The notes: generated by a model from the letters alone, not told the origin. A DNA stretch of 64,000 nucleotides from Glandiceps talaboti (GCF_964340395.1 NC_135563.1:6653922-6717921); one strand, 5' to 3'; counted from the first letter of the stretch, positions 47,458 through 57,804 are shown. Numbers and translations are program-made.

Positions 47458-50400
47458 CATAAAAAATGTGAATCCATTTCATACCCATTAAAACTGTCAC
47501 ACTAACAGTACCATAGTTTATAGATATACTACCAACAACAGGCTAGCATGAACAAGTTTAACTTGCTACAAACAGAAAGTAAGCAAATGAATTGGATTAA
47601 TAACACTTGGCACAGCATGTTGGAACAGCAGAGACTTGTCTTACATATCATGGTTTGATAAGAACAGTTTTATGGCCTCTTTAGGTGTACATTAAAATGC
47701 AGGGGAACTTGGAATTTGTTTGTGAAAGTGAGCTAATATGTAAAACGGCCTTAAAAGTGTTCTTACCAAATGAGGGAATGTAATACTAGCTTGTTTCTGT
47801 AAGTTCCAACATGCCGAGTGAAGTGTTATTGATCTAATACATTTGTTTACTTTCCCAGGTTGTAACATGTTCTGTCGGTAAATACTTGCCTGTCATTGGC
47901 TGTAATCATTGGTGAATAAATTAATAATGAGTAATCACACTTTTGATAATTACAGAGTAAAGATGGGACAGTCAGAATCTACCAGTGTGACATATTCAAT
48001 GTGTCAGGGTATGTATAAAGTAGTAGTTTACAGTGGCAGTCATTATGGTTTCCATAAAATCCCAAAGTCCGTTAAAACTTAAAGCTGCAGTAGCGGCAAC
48101 TGGAACATTTTTGTCAAACTGTTTTGTTAGGATATATTGACTTACTTGTACTATTGCAGAGCCTGAACAATGTTGATTCCCATATGGCTGTACTGTGTAG
48201 CTGTAACATATAATATAGCACAACAAATCCAATCAAACTGATTAATTTATTTTTAGGTTCGCATCCTAAAATCAGTTTCCAATAACAATTACAATTTCAA
48301 CCTGTTACTGCAATATTTATGGATGAAATCGACCTCTAATTAACATGTACAACGTCTAAGTATTGACCTTTCAACAATTTTCAGTGAATAAATTGTTCAT
48401 TGTCCGATCGAAAAAATAACTCTCCCAGCTGCAGCTAATGCAGGTTAAATGACATCATACATGCAAGTTTGTTGAAATCTTTACATATCAATTAATGAAT
48501 TTGAATCAGTTGATGTTGATATCTATTCCAACATAGACTTGCCTAAGTCTTTTAAAACAATTTTGATAATAATACATGTATATGTTTTCCATGCCACTTG
48601 TAAGCTAGCGAGGAGATATTTCAAATTGAGGCATGCAGATATACACGGGGGGGGGGGGTTGTCGGGTGTCACTTTTACCAGCAATACAAATACATTGTGT
48701 TTACACTAAATCTGTAGGGTTGAACAACTATCACTACTATATTCTGCTATCTTAACTGACATTTTGATTTTTCAAATTTTTGCTACTGTTCCAAGTCAAT
48801 TCTGATGACCATTCAGAGTTGTAGTCTCAAATGGCATTCCTATATACACAGCATGATTGGTCGAATGCATAATTAGACATTTAAATCGAGCAATTAGGTC
48901 ACATCATTGACCCACACACGTCAATTCTCAGCATTCATATTTATGCTAGTGTTTTGCAGGTTATGTGTATAGCATGGCAGGGCTTAAATACTAGTTGTGA
49001 ATAATCATCAGGGTACACTTGGGAACACAGTAAAAATTCAAAAAATCAAATTGTCAGGATAGTGGAATAGTGTAGTAGCGATAGCAATTCAAGTCTACAG
49101 GTAGACTAGTGTACATAATACACTGAAAAAAGAAAAACAATTACTTCAGGGAACTAGTGCTATAGTCTATTGTATGCTACTGCAATTGATTCAGGGAACT
49201 AGTACTAGTCTATTGTATGTTACTGCAATTGATTCAGGGAACTAGTACTAGTCTATTGTATGTTACTGCAATTGCTTCAGGGAACTAGTACTAGTCTATT
49301 GTATGTTACTGCAATTGATTCAGGGAACTAGTACTAGTCTATTGTATGTTACTGCAATTGCTTCAGGGAACTAGTGCTAGTCTATTGTAATTTGCTTCAG
49401 GGAACTAGTGTTAGTATATTGTATGTTACTACAGTACACTTAAAGTGGCACAAGCTGAGTTTATAAGCTTTTCACTTATGTGGAAATACTCACAAAATAC
49501 TTATAAAACTATTCTAATATAATGTTATGCTTTCTATGACATTGTAATTTGTGTTCTGGTATTGTTAGAACTGTCAGTTCCATAGCAGGGAGTAGTTCCG
49601 CTGTACATTTTGTACCGGTATGTATATAAATTACATCTTTGGATCATTTATATGTTATATACTAATACCAAATTGGAGTTCAGTGAATTACAAGTGATGG
49701 ACAGTCAAGAATACATCAGCAAGTAGAATACTGTGAGCACCTTTAATGTGAAAAAAAGTGCATTCCAAAAACAGATAAACTCAGCTTGTATCCCTTTAAA
49801 GTTATTCTAGGAATTTTAAATGAGAGCAATGTTTTGAATTAAATTGTTTATTGCCACAAAAAAGAAAAGAATTGTAAAGTTTAAATATAAATCTGATGTA
49901 CGGCGCTACTTTATATCTCATCTTCCATTAAGATATAATGGAGTGCCACTAAGGCAATAGACAGGCTATATATCTGGTGAGGGACACAGAAATAGTGCAA
50001 TCTGAACTTGTCTAGTCTGTGGCCCTGACAAATTACTATATAAGAAAAAGTAAAAGTGTGCAATTGCAGAATAGGCTAAAAAGAAAGAGAGTAGAGAGGG
50101 AAAGAAATGAAATAATTAGAAGTGTTAATGAACTCATGTTCTTGTTGCCATGGATACTGATGTGAATATGTAAATATAGAATATGGAAAGTTTCAACTAT
50201 TATGTTGCTGTAATCACATCTGGCATAATAGGTTAGAATGATAGAAGTACCAGTACTCCAAACACTTTACAATGTGAATATTGTATGTTCATATTATGTG
50301 CTTGCAATTCCCTTTAATTTTGACCTCTCAAAATTACCTTAAGATTTGTCTAATGTGTAGCAATAAATATAATTGGATATATTTGCCAGGTGACAATTTG

Positions 50401-53400
50401 TACTATGTAATACTGCTTCCTTGCAGAGCCTTGATTGGTCAGTTTGATGCAATATGGGACAGAGGGGCTTTTGTAGCCATTATGATTAAAGAAAGACAAA
50501 AGTAAGTTATTACTAAGTAGTGTTTTTGTGACATCTGGGTGTTATTTATTAGCATACAGTATTTTTGAAATTATCAACTGTGCCTTAGTTAATAAAAGTA
50601 CTACTAATAATTTTTATCTATACTGGATAGTTTTTTTAAAAATAGAAACATTTGTCTCCCAAGAAGTCCAGTTAGTAACTTAGAGTATAAAATGGTTTTA
50701 ATCTTAATCATAATCCTTTAATTCTTATGAAGCACATTACATTAAAAAAATAATCACAATGTGCCATATAACTGACAGGAAAACAAAACACAAAAGAAAA
50801 CAAAAATACATGATTTGAAAAACTGTTAAAATGTCCAGATATTAGGAAAATACTAGTAAAGGGGTACACATGCATAAAGGTAAAAAATAGAAAATATCTA
50901 GTGATAAAACGACCTAAAAAAGTAAGTTTTCAAACTTCTTTTAAAACTGTCGAATGAAGAAGCAGCTCAGATCTGTTATGGCAAGGCATTCCGTAGACGA
51001 GGGGTACAGATTGAAAAAAGCTTGATTACCATTATAATACATAGTTGTTGCCAATAGGCTGGTGTAAATTAATGATAGCATTGGACTAAGAGTGAAGGGT
51101 ATGACCAGTTAATGATTGCCATAGTTTTCTTGTTTTTCTATAGATACAGTGATCTTATTGTGTCATTGATGAAACCAGATTCAAGATATCTCATGGTAGG
51201 CCCAAACTATGACACAGCTATAACAACACGTAAGATTTGACTCCTCAACTAGTTATAGATGACACATAATAAAATTAAAATCACAAAACTGGAAACAAAA
51301 CATTATCTAGCTCAACATTATCAGCTCTAGCTTACCAACATTGCTACTTTTTATCATCTATCTCAAAAATATTACTAACATTGTTACTTTATCATCTGGC
51401 TTAACATAAATCTTACTAACATTGCTACATTTTATCATCTGGCTCAACAAAAACCTTACTAACATTGCTACATTTTATCATCTGGTTCAACATAAATCTT
51501 ACTAGCATTGCTACATTTTATCATCTGGCTCAACAAAAACCTTACCAACATTGCTACATTTTATCATCTAGCTCAAAAATATTACTAACATTGCTACTTC
51601 ATCATCTGGCTCAATAAAAATCTTGCTAACATTGCTACATTGTATTGTCTTGTTTGACAAACATCTCTGTTGGCAATATTTTTGTTGAACTAGATGACAC
51701 TTTGTTTCATGCGTCATGATTTTAATTGTAATGTCTCCATACAATGACATTGATGCTTATGATGACTGTATTAAACAGAAAATCATAGTAGGACACCAGT
51801 CAGAAACAAATGGCAGTGCCAACGCTTGAATTAGCAACCTAGAGATACTGAACCAGCCATCATAACTCAACCAGATTTAATAGCTAAGCATATAAACAAG
51901 AACATTGTGTTTTTTCAACATGCTATGTAACACTGGGTAATTCAAGGATTTTTAAACTTTCATTCATCTGCACAGAAAAATGATAAATCTGTGAACATTT
52001 TACAAGTGTACCGGAAATTTTCATTCTTCTAGTATTAAAATAAAACCTTTATCTTATCTTACAGCACCACCATACTGTATCTCAAGTGAAGTTGTTAAAC
52101 AATTCTATGGTAAGATGTTGGCGTGCTTAATTTACAGTCTAGAGGCTATCCATGGCTTCAAATCTCATCTCATGTCTAGCTCAATGAGGTGTTGAGATGA
52201 AATTTCAAATTCAAACAAATTAAACCATTCACACTGTCACCAGCATCATTTCTTTGTTAATCAATCACAGAATTCTACCCAATTATAAGTTGGTGTTTAT
52301 TGAGGGCAATTACATTATGTCCATATATGGGTATATTTGTTATTATCAGGATGCTACTTCATCCTAACCATTGAGGTTCATGATTTCTCACTGAGCTTAG
52401 GTGAAGAGAGATCTTGAGATCTAAAGCCATGGATAGCCTCTAGACTAACCAATTAGAAAGCCTATTTGTTTCATTGTGTACTGGTATATTATTTTACATT
52501 CAGTTGAATGGCAAACAGAATGAGACAACCTACAGATTGCACCGTATCATGAGCACTTAAAAGTAAGTAGAAAGTTGACGTTCAGTGAAGAACATCATTC
52601 TGTCCCACATTGCTTAAATGGAAATACAGCTCCATGAAATAAGGTATTTTCATAAACTTTGGTTTCTGGAGAAGTCGCTTCATGCTTTCACATCACAGAA
52701 ATTTCACTGAATTGCCAAGAAATACATTGAAATGTCAAATTGAAATTCATTTTCACTTCTATTGTTCTTTCAGTGTTGCCGACTGTTGCTCCATGGGTCT
52801 CAGCTGATATGAATATGTATTAGATGCACAATACATATTCATAACTGTTTTTAAAAAGCACTTGGGGGTCATGAATATTCATAGTGCATCTAACAAATAT
52901 TCATGTCTGTTAAGACCATTAGCATCAGTGTATCACTGAAAGAACATTAGAGGTGAAAATTTAGTTTCAATTTGGTGTTTCTTGGCAATCGAGCAAATTG
53001 TATGTAGTGTGAAATCATAAAATGACTCTCTAGAACCCAAAGTTTATGAAAATACCATTATTTCCTGGAGTGGCATTCCCCTGTCAAGAAAATATTATTT
53101 GTTTGTGCATTTATATTGAGTTTGCATGGTAAACACAACCGCACTCCATGGCAATCAACCGCCACCTAGTTCTACCGAACATCCAGTAAGCACATATAGG
53201 TAAATGAAAAGTTGCAATCTAAGCTTCTTATCATTATTTGAACACTTACAGAAACTGCTATTACCTGCATCATTTTCTCCTTAAAGTGGCCATATGGATG
53301 GTGATTGGGAATTAATTTAGGATTTTTAATTTATAAAACAATTTTATCATGGCTTCCTACTTGAAAAATCAATTTGACACAACATATGCCAAGTCCTTGT

Positions 53401-54471
53401 TTGTAGCTCAAAACATTACAAAAAATAAATGTGTGAAATGTTTGTTATAATTGTATGTACAATAACAAACTCTTTTATACATTTTTTTAGCTTTTAGTGT
53501 ATTGAGTTACAAACACAGACTTAAGTCTATGTTGATTCACATTGATTTTTCAAGTAGAGAGCCATGATAAAATTGTTTTCTGAATTAAAAATCCAAAATG
53601 AATACTCAATCACCATCTGGCCACTTTAAAGAAAGTGCTCTTTGTTGGTGTTTTTTATATTAAGTTTTGCATAGTAAAAGAACAAGTGGCCACTCAACCT
53701 CTACATTGCATTATCAAACTCCTTGTAAACACATTCTGAATGCCTCCAGTAAGGGCAAACTATAGCTTTTTGTTCCTACACACGTTGTTGGAATGCAAAA
53801 TTCTGAACTATAGCTATGATAAACCCCTTAATTGGAAAATTTATGATATGAAACTATATGAAATTTGAACATATGCCAACAGGCTTTATAGGATATCTGT
53901 GCTTTGTACGTTGATGTACGTTCCAAATTATATTGAATTTGAAGTGTGCATTCATAAGATATAGCTTATATTATCGAAAACTTTTGATTATGTGCACAGA
54001 CAGACAGACATATTGAAACAAGACATAAGACTCCCTTACAGGAGGTAAAAACAGCCAGTTGCTGTTGATTGATGTGTTCAGTTAAAAAATTTACAGGAAA
54101 TTATTAAATATGAAAGAAAAATTGATCAATTTGGGGAAAAATTTCAATCAAATATTTTGTTTGCTATAAGTAAGTGCAAATTATTGCGTTTATTATCTGA
54201 CCATGGTTGTGCTTAATTATTATTTGTCATAATATTATAGGAACGCCAAAAATACAATTGATGACCAAATAGTACAATAGGGACTAATAACATTGCTAAA
54301 AAAAATTACTAAAATATCTCCAATATTACAAACATTTGTACTCTTTTCTATTCAGGAGACAGATGCAGTGTGGAAACAATTGCTGAAAATGATGGCATGA
54401 GGGAGTTCTGGAGAAAAAAGGGACACAAGTATTGGACAGAACTACTATTTCTTATCACTCTTAAGAACTAA
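45167..54471 (+). CDS. TPMT: Thiopurine S-methyltransferase-like protein, complete (8 exons, 241 aa)
   Basis: TPMT is a cytosolic class I SAM-dependent methyltransferase acting on aromatic and heterocyclic thiols. Exons: 45167-45291, 46012-46104, 46815-46947, 47956-48008, 50427-50501, 51144-51229, 52065-52109, 54356-54471. The sum is 726 nt (241 aa plus stop), all junctions are GT-AG and all phases agree; human TPMT is 245 aa. Landmarks: LDPDLWDERWQEGRTGFH (residues 19-36), the SAM-binding loop FFPLCGKTMDMKWLADQG (about 60-77) with GLEYSKLAIETFF after it, CDIFNVSG, DAIWDRGAFVAI (the DRGA/LVAI motif of the family), the PPPYCISSEVVKQFYG region, and the C-terminal LLFLITLKN. Family-typical residues are kept, so it is probably active. 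The start is the first ATG before the conserved N-terminus. The true substrate in this animal is unknown. Confidence 0.95.
46012..46104 (+). CDS. TPMT exon 2 (SAM-binding loop)
   Basis: Acceptor ATAATTTCAG, donor GTGAGT. It encodes LLIPNVDTLTNGRKGINI then FFPLCGKTMDMKW, matching the FFPLCGKAVEMKW motif of TPMTs. Confidence 0.95.
46148..46625. repeat. (ATGT)n microsatellite in TPMT intron 2
   Basis: About 480 bases of ATGT with TG, ATGC and ACGT interruptions and a palindromic GTACGTACCGTACGTAC stretch near 46408-46424. Several long frames on both strands are repeat translations. Confidence 0.96.
46815..46947 (+). CDS. TPMT exon 3
   Basis: Acceptor TGACATACAG, donor GTAAAT. It encodes LADQGYYITGLEYSKLAI then ETFFEENCMEYSTQCV and DNIKDCVLYK. 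The acidic residue in GLEYS matches the SAM ribose-contacting position of the family. Confidence 0.93.
47350..47456. repeat. Poly-C/A, (AAAAT)n and (CAGA)n microsatellites
   Basis: A C run and an A run are followed by about seven AAAAT-type units, then about eight CAGA units ending near 47456. In TPMT intron 3. Confidence 0.9.
47570..47880. mobile_element. Palindromic MITE family E, copy 2
   Basis: It shares GAATTGGATTAATAACAC, TTGGCACAGCATGTTGGAAC, AGAGACTTGT.TTA.AT and TTGATAAGAACAGTTTTATG with the copy at 29890-30232. It is palindromic, with the right arm ending TTTACTTTCCCAGGTTGTAA. In TPMT intron 3. Confidence 0.82.
47956..48008 (+). CDS. TPMT exon 4
   Basis: 53 nt between acceptor GATAATTACAG and donor GTATGT. 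It encodes SKDGTVRIYQCDIFNVS and ends in phase 2. Confidence 0.88.
48070..48440. repeat. Dispersed repeat family D, copy 2
   Basis: Counterpart of 20150-20460, with GGCAACTGGAACATTTTTGT, AACTGTTTTGTTAGGATATA, TGACTTACTTGTACTATTG and CGATCGAAAAAATAACTCT in the same order. In TPMT intron 4. Confidence 0.7.
48648..48660. repeat. Poly-G tract
   Basis: A run of about 11 G in TPMT intron 4. Confidence 0.85.
49143..49435. repeat. Minisatellite, 43-bp unit, about 7 copies
   Basis: The unit is TTCAGGGAACTAGTACTAG then TCTATTGTATGTTACTGCAA, nearly identical between copies, with palindromic CTAGTACTAG inside. One unit is shortened near 49390. In TPMT intron 4. Confidence 0.92.
50427..50501 (+). CDS. 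TPMT exon 5 (WDRG motif)
   Basis: 75 nt between acceptor CTTCCTTGCAG and donor GTAAGT. It encodes ALIGQFDAIWDRGAFVAI then MIKERQ, matching the MIWDRGALVAI block of TPMT. Confidence 0.94.
50715..51060 (-). pseudogene. LINE reverse-transcriptase C-terminal fragment, decayed
   Basis: On the minus strand near 51000-50900 the frame reads RLRNALP-stop-QI-stop-AASSFDSF then KRSLKTYFFRSF. This matches the usual LINE C-terminal pattern RLWNSLP...FK..LKTYLF, with two in-frame stops. The rest is A/T-rich 3' UTR-like sequence. In TPMT intron 5. Confidence 0.6.
51144..51229 (+). CDS. TPMT exon 6
   Basis: 86 nt between acceptor TTTTTCTATAG and donor GTAAGA. It encodes YSDLIVSLMKPDSRYLMV then GPNYDTAITT. 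The NYD triplet aligns with SYDPTKHPGPP of human TPMT. Confidence 0.9.
51270..51735. mobile_element. Foldback-type element, family C, with about eight 43-bp units
   Basis: The ends are AAAATCACAAAACTGGAAAC and GCGTCATGATTTTAATT (with TTTGTTTCAT). Tandem units ACTAACATTGCTACATTTT then ATCATCTGGCTCAACA are on this strand. In TPMT intron 6. Confidence 0.85.
52065..52109 (+). CDS. TPMT exon 7
   Basis: 45 nt between acceptor TTATCTTACAG and donor GTAAGA. It encodes PPYCISSEVVKQFY, entered with two bases and left in phase 1. It corresponds to PPFYVPHAEIERLFG in human TPMT. Confidence 0.9.
52125..52452. mobile_element. MITE-like element with 31-bp terminal inverted repeats
   Basis: The left end AGTCTAGAGGCTATCCATGG continuing CTTCAAATCTCA is matched inverted by TGAGATCTAAAGCC then ATGGATAGCCTCTAGACT. 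It starts only about 15 bases after the TPMT exon 7 donor. Confidence 0.82.
52620..53095. mobile_element. Large palindromic element in TPMT intron 7
   Basis: The left arm AAATAAGGTATTTTCATA then AACTTTGG is matched by CCCAAAGTTTATGAAAATAC. The inner arms CTATTGTTCTTTCAGTG / CACTGAAAGAACATTAG and ATGAATATGTATTAGATGCA / TGCATCTAACAAATATTCAT close a near-complete hairpin of about 470 bp. Confidence 0.82.
53281..53629. mobile_element. MITE family A, second full palindromic copy with TTAA ends
   Basis: It opens TTAA AGTGGCCATATGGATGG and ends CCATCTGGCCACT TTAA. Arms and centre match the copy at 9605-9950, with the same length within 3 bases. Confidence 0.88.
54356..54471 (+). CDS. TPMT exon 8 and stop codon
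   Basis: Acceptor TTCTATTCAG, then GDRCSVETIAENDGMREF, WRKKGHKYWTELLFLITL and KN, with TAA at 54469-54471. Confidence 0.93.
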
Positions 54472-54522
54472 CTCTTCACCAGAGATGTTCTGAGGGATAA
54501 TCATATGATGTCACACAAGCTC

Positions 54523-54528
54523 AATAAA
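54523..54528 (+). terminator. TPMT poly(A) signal AATAAA
   Basis: A canonical AATAAA hexamer 52 bases after the stop codon, within CTCAATAAACAAAC, making a very short 3' UTR. A second AATAAA lies near 54661. Confidence 0.7.
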
Positions 54529-54529
54529 C

Positions 54530-55180
54530 AAACTTCTTTCATTTAGGGGGAGGGGGTCTGGTATCAATGATCAATGAAATTGCTGAAATTTGCATTTTCA
54601 CAAAAGAAATTAGAAAACATTAACAGGTTCTTTATTTACTACTGAGATGTTGATAAGTTAAATAAAATGTACTGCTCAATGTGATATACAGTGCTGGGTT
54701 TCCAATAGTATCTAAATGTTTTCTATATGTTTACATTGTATTGATAGTAGTGGTATTATCGCTTCAATTTTCATCATAGTTTACATCATATATAAACATG
54801 TCAGTGTCAAACGTTTGCTTAGTGGGAGCGAAAGGGGATTTTGGCCTAAACGAATGTTTATTGAGCTTGTGTAACACTGTGTGATCATCCCTAAGGGGAA
54901 GTGATGGTGATTGGCTGATTATTAACCAATCAGAACTCAGTACTGAATTATTCCACAAATATCAATTTGATGTTATTACAATAACTGCTAAATCTCCACG
55001 ATATGATTGCCTATTCATTTACCAAAACTGAGGTGTCTTGATTTATACATGTTTCACATACATATGTTGCATAATTGTATACGACTAAATTAAATTTTAC
55101 ATATTTTCAATCAACATGAACCTACTATATGCAAATCGCCTCATGTTTTTATCTTCCATATTAAAGGAAATGCAATGTTA
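54530..55180. other. Intergenic DNA after TPMT
   Basis: No gene recognised. It contains a short G-rich GGGGGAGGGGG stretch at about 54546 and an inverted pair GATTGGCTGATTATTAACCAATC near 54910. Confidence 0.5.
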
Positions 55181-55530
55181 TGCTGCTGTCTGTTTGTCTG
55201 TGTGTGTGTTTTGTCTGTCTGTCTGTGAACACAACATCTCAAAAATCACTGCATCAATTCTACTGAAACTTTCTACACATCTTCCTTATGGTAACAACTA
55301 GAACTGATTTAGATTTTGGTAAACATCCTATGAATAATAATAAACATTTGCATAATTAATGATTTTCAGTAATTAAACTATTTACAGAGTGCAAGCTTCA
55401 AATTGTGTACATACATTTGTGATACCAATGTGCATCTGTCCTGAAAATATGTTTGATGTTACACTTTAGGTTTTAGTTTTAATTAGTCAGTTGCATATTT
55501 ATGTTTTCGGCAATTAGATCGCCACATTGC
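55180..55530. repeat. TCTG leader plus degenerate repeat related to window start
   Basis: A TGTCTGTCTGTCTGTG leader and a CATCTCAAAAATCACTGCAT phrase come first. Then TGCATAATTAATGATTTTCA and GCAAGCTTCAAATT.TGTA follow, shared in order with the tandem units at 8-620. Confidence 0.65.
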
Positions 55531-55929
55531 AAACCGTTGAAAAATCTTGGTACAGTGTGACCTATGCTAATTTGAATATTGACCCAACGATCTATAATAA
55601 ATGTCACACATTGCACGCTAGCGGTCATTCACTACCACGATAAATAGAGCACATCTGCAGGCAATCCTGCTGGAGAATTTGCCAAGATAAGTTCATACCA
55701 TCTCTTTAAGTCAGTGAGACCAAGTGCATTGTCCCGTGGATTGCTTCAAAACCAAGGTCTATAAACAGGGGTTTTTTCCCATCAAAATCAGTGTGAGGTT
55801 ATTAAACCTTTGACTGATGCTTTTCCGCATCAAACCTGTGGGGCATAGTAAAACCTCACTACGACATGGTATTGATATATATGTTCAACAGAAATAAAAG
55901 TTCCAGAAAATTACAACGTCTGACCATTT

Positions 55930-56110
55930 ATGAAGGAATGAATGAACTTTATTTCACCAGAAACAAATACATACATGATAAGTATACTGATTAAATCTTA
56001 CAATCATGATATAAGAATTGTGGTGAGAACCTAGTCTGTATTCAGACGCGAACTATATTTTGTCATATTCCTAAAAAAAATCTTCTGAAGTATTTGTTTA
56101 TTTATTACTA
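55930..56110 (-). mobile_element. Possible LINE 3' end fragment
   Basis: On the minus strand the sequence ends GTGAAATAAAGTTCATTCAT followed by TCCTTC, an AATAAA-containing 3' terminus with an ATTC-type tail. No coding remnant. Confidence 0.4.
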
Positions 56111-56387
56111 ATTGTGTGCACATCTATAACCTATAACATGCGATATAATAATCAGAATGTACGGTGCACATTCTATATCTGCCGCTTGCTACTCACTGAG
56201 TCGAACACATAAATATGTAACATCGCGACGTCGTGTTGACTTCATCGAACGTACAACGCACACCATGTTTTAATTAGAATATTTCATCAACAAAATATAG
56301 TATTAAAGATAAATTACAAAAAAGTCGAAAACGTTGACAGTTTAATGAGGACCATGGATATAGTCCAATGAGAGCTAATCCAATTCC

Positions 56388-56752
56388 AAGACCTAAAATA
56401 ATAATTGTTTGGTTCCGGTTACCCATCCCCCACGTAGTTTTTTACTGCCGACCCTAAACTTTTTTTACGTATTCAAGAACAAATAATAAAATCGCGAAAA
56501 TTGTGAAGTCTCGCGAGAAGTAGTGGATGCGGAAACTGACATCAACTTAAAAAGACACTATAAAACTGTTCTTCCAATCTGTAGTGGTTGTACATCTGAT
56601 GGGAAGAAACCAATAACACAGAGACCATATGAAAAACAACGGAAAATATAACTATCAGAACGCGACATTTACACATGTAAAGAAAATATTCTAAAACTCA
56701 TTCTAAAATTGAGCGTATATCGGAACCACACAATTTTTTTAGGCCTCATAAC
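56388..56752. mobile_element. MITE family B, copy 3
   Basis: It starts AGACCTAAAATAATAATTGT with TTGGTTCCGGTTACCC and ends GGAACCACACAATTTTTTTA then GGCCT. The interior TGTACATCTGATGGGAAGAA is as in the other copies. Confidence 0.82.
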
Positions 56753-56804
56753 TCTTTCATTAGTGAATATCATAACTATACAGTATAATCATTTAGTATA
56801 ATAT

Positions 56805-57330
56805 TGATATGAAAATGCACATCTAAATATGTAAGCTTACATGTTTTGAAAATTGTATCTTTGAAAAGAAAGTTGCTGAAATTATTATTTCTGAACGTCT
56901 TGATAGTTCGAGCAAGTCTGTAAGGTACGCCGTGACGGGGCGCCCTCACACATCGGTCAATCCTTCCCACTATGAGGGAGGAACGACTCGATGTATCTTA
57001 CAGGCTATATATCATAAAGAGTAAATGTAAATATGAAATACACATGTAATGTAAGTATGTCAGCTTACATGTCTTTAAAAATGTATGTTTGCTAAAATCG
57101 AAAAAAATCAATATTACTATTTTTGAACGTTCTTGTAAGACTGTCATTGTATCATGAAGAGTAATGTAAATGAAATGTAAGTAAAATGTAGATGTAATGT
57201 AAGTAGATATGTAAGCTTAATGTCTTGAAATTTAAACTATATCTGAAAAGAAACCTTTGATGTTGAAATAAAAGTAATGACAATATTGCAATTTTTGAAC
57301 GTTTTTGATAGTACTAAATCTTTGTATAAG
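56805..57330. repeat. Degenerate tandem repeat, about 190-245 bp unit, 3 copies
   Basis: Each unit has a TATGTAAGCTTACATGT-like start, a TGAAA(A)-TGTAT..TTTG middle and a TTTTTGAACGTTCTTG-like end (near 56900, 57125 and 57300). Confidence 0.7.
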
Positions 57331-57694
57331 ATCTGTTTCATGTAGACTGAAAGTTTCGTCGTTGATGGCGCTCTTGTCAACTATTAGCTAAACTCGATTT
57401 TAAACTCGATTTAAATCACATTACAAACGACTCAGTCGTAATGAGTATACACAACTATGCATCTTGCAGTCGAGATTTCCCCGCCAAAATAATTCAGACC
57501 AAAAATGCTGTGGTATACGTAATCCAACCTCATTCTATGTAAAGAAGAGTGTACTCTGGCTAAAGGAGTCGAGGAGTGATTCAAAACTTTTTGAGACAAT
57601 TAAAACGAGTGTAATACAATGATCGTAAGACCAATAAATAGAAAATGTTAGAGATATATTAGCATAATAGCAGTGTCACACAGTATACTTCACA

Positions 57695-57730
57695 TACATA
57701 CATACATACATACATACATACATACATACA

Positions 57731-57761
<31 letters not shown>

Positions 57762-57804
57762 CATACATACATACATACATTACATACATACATACATACA
57801 TACA

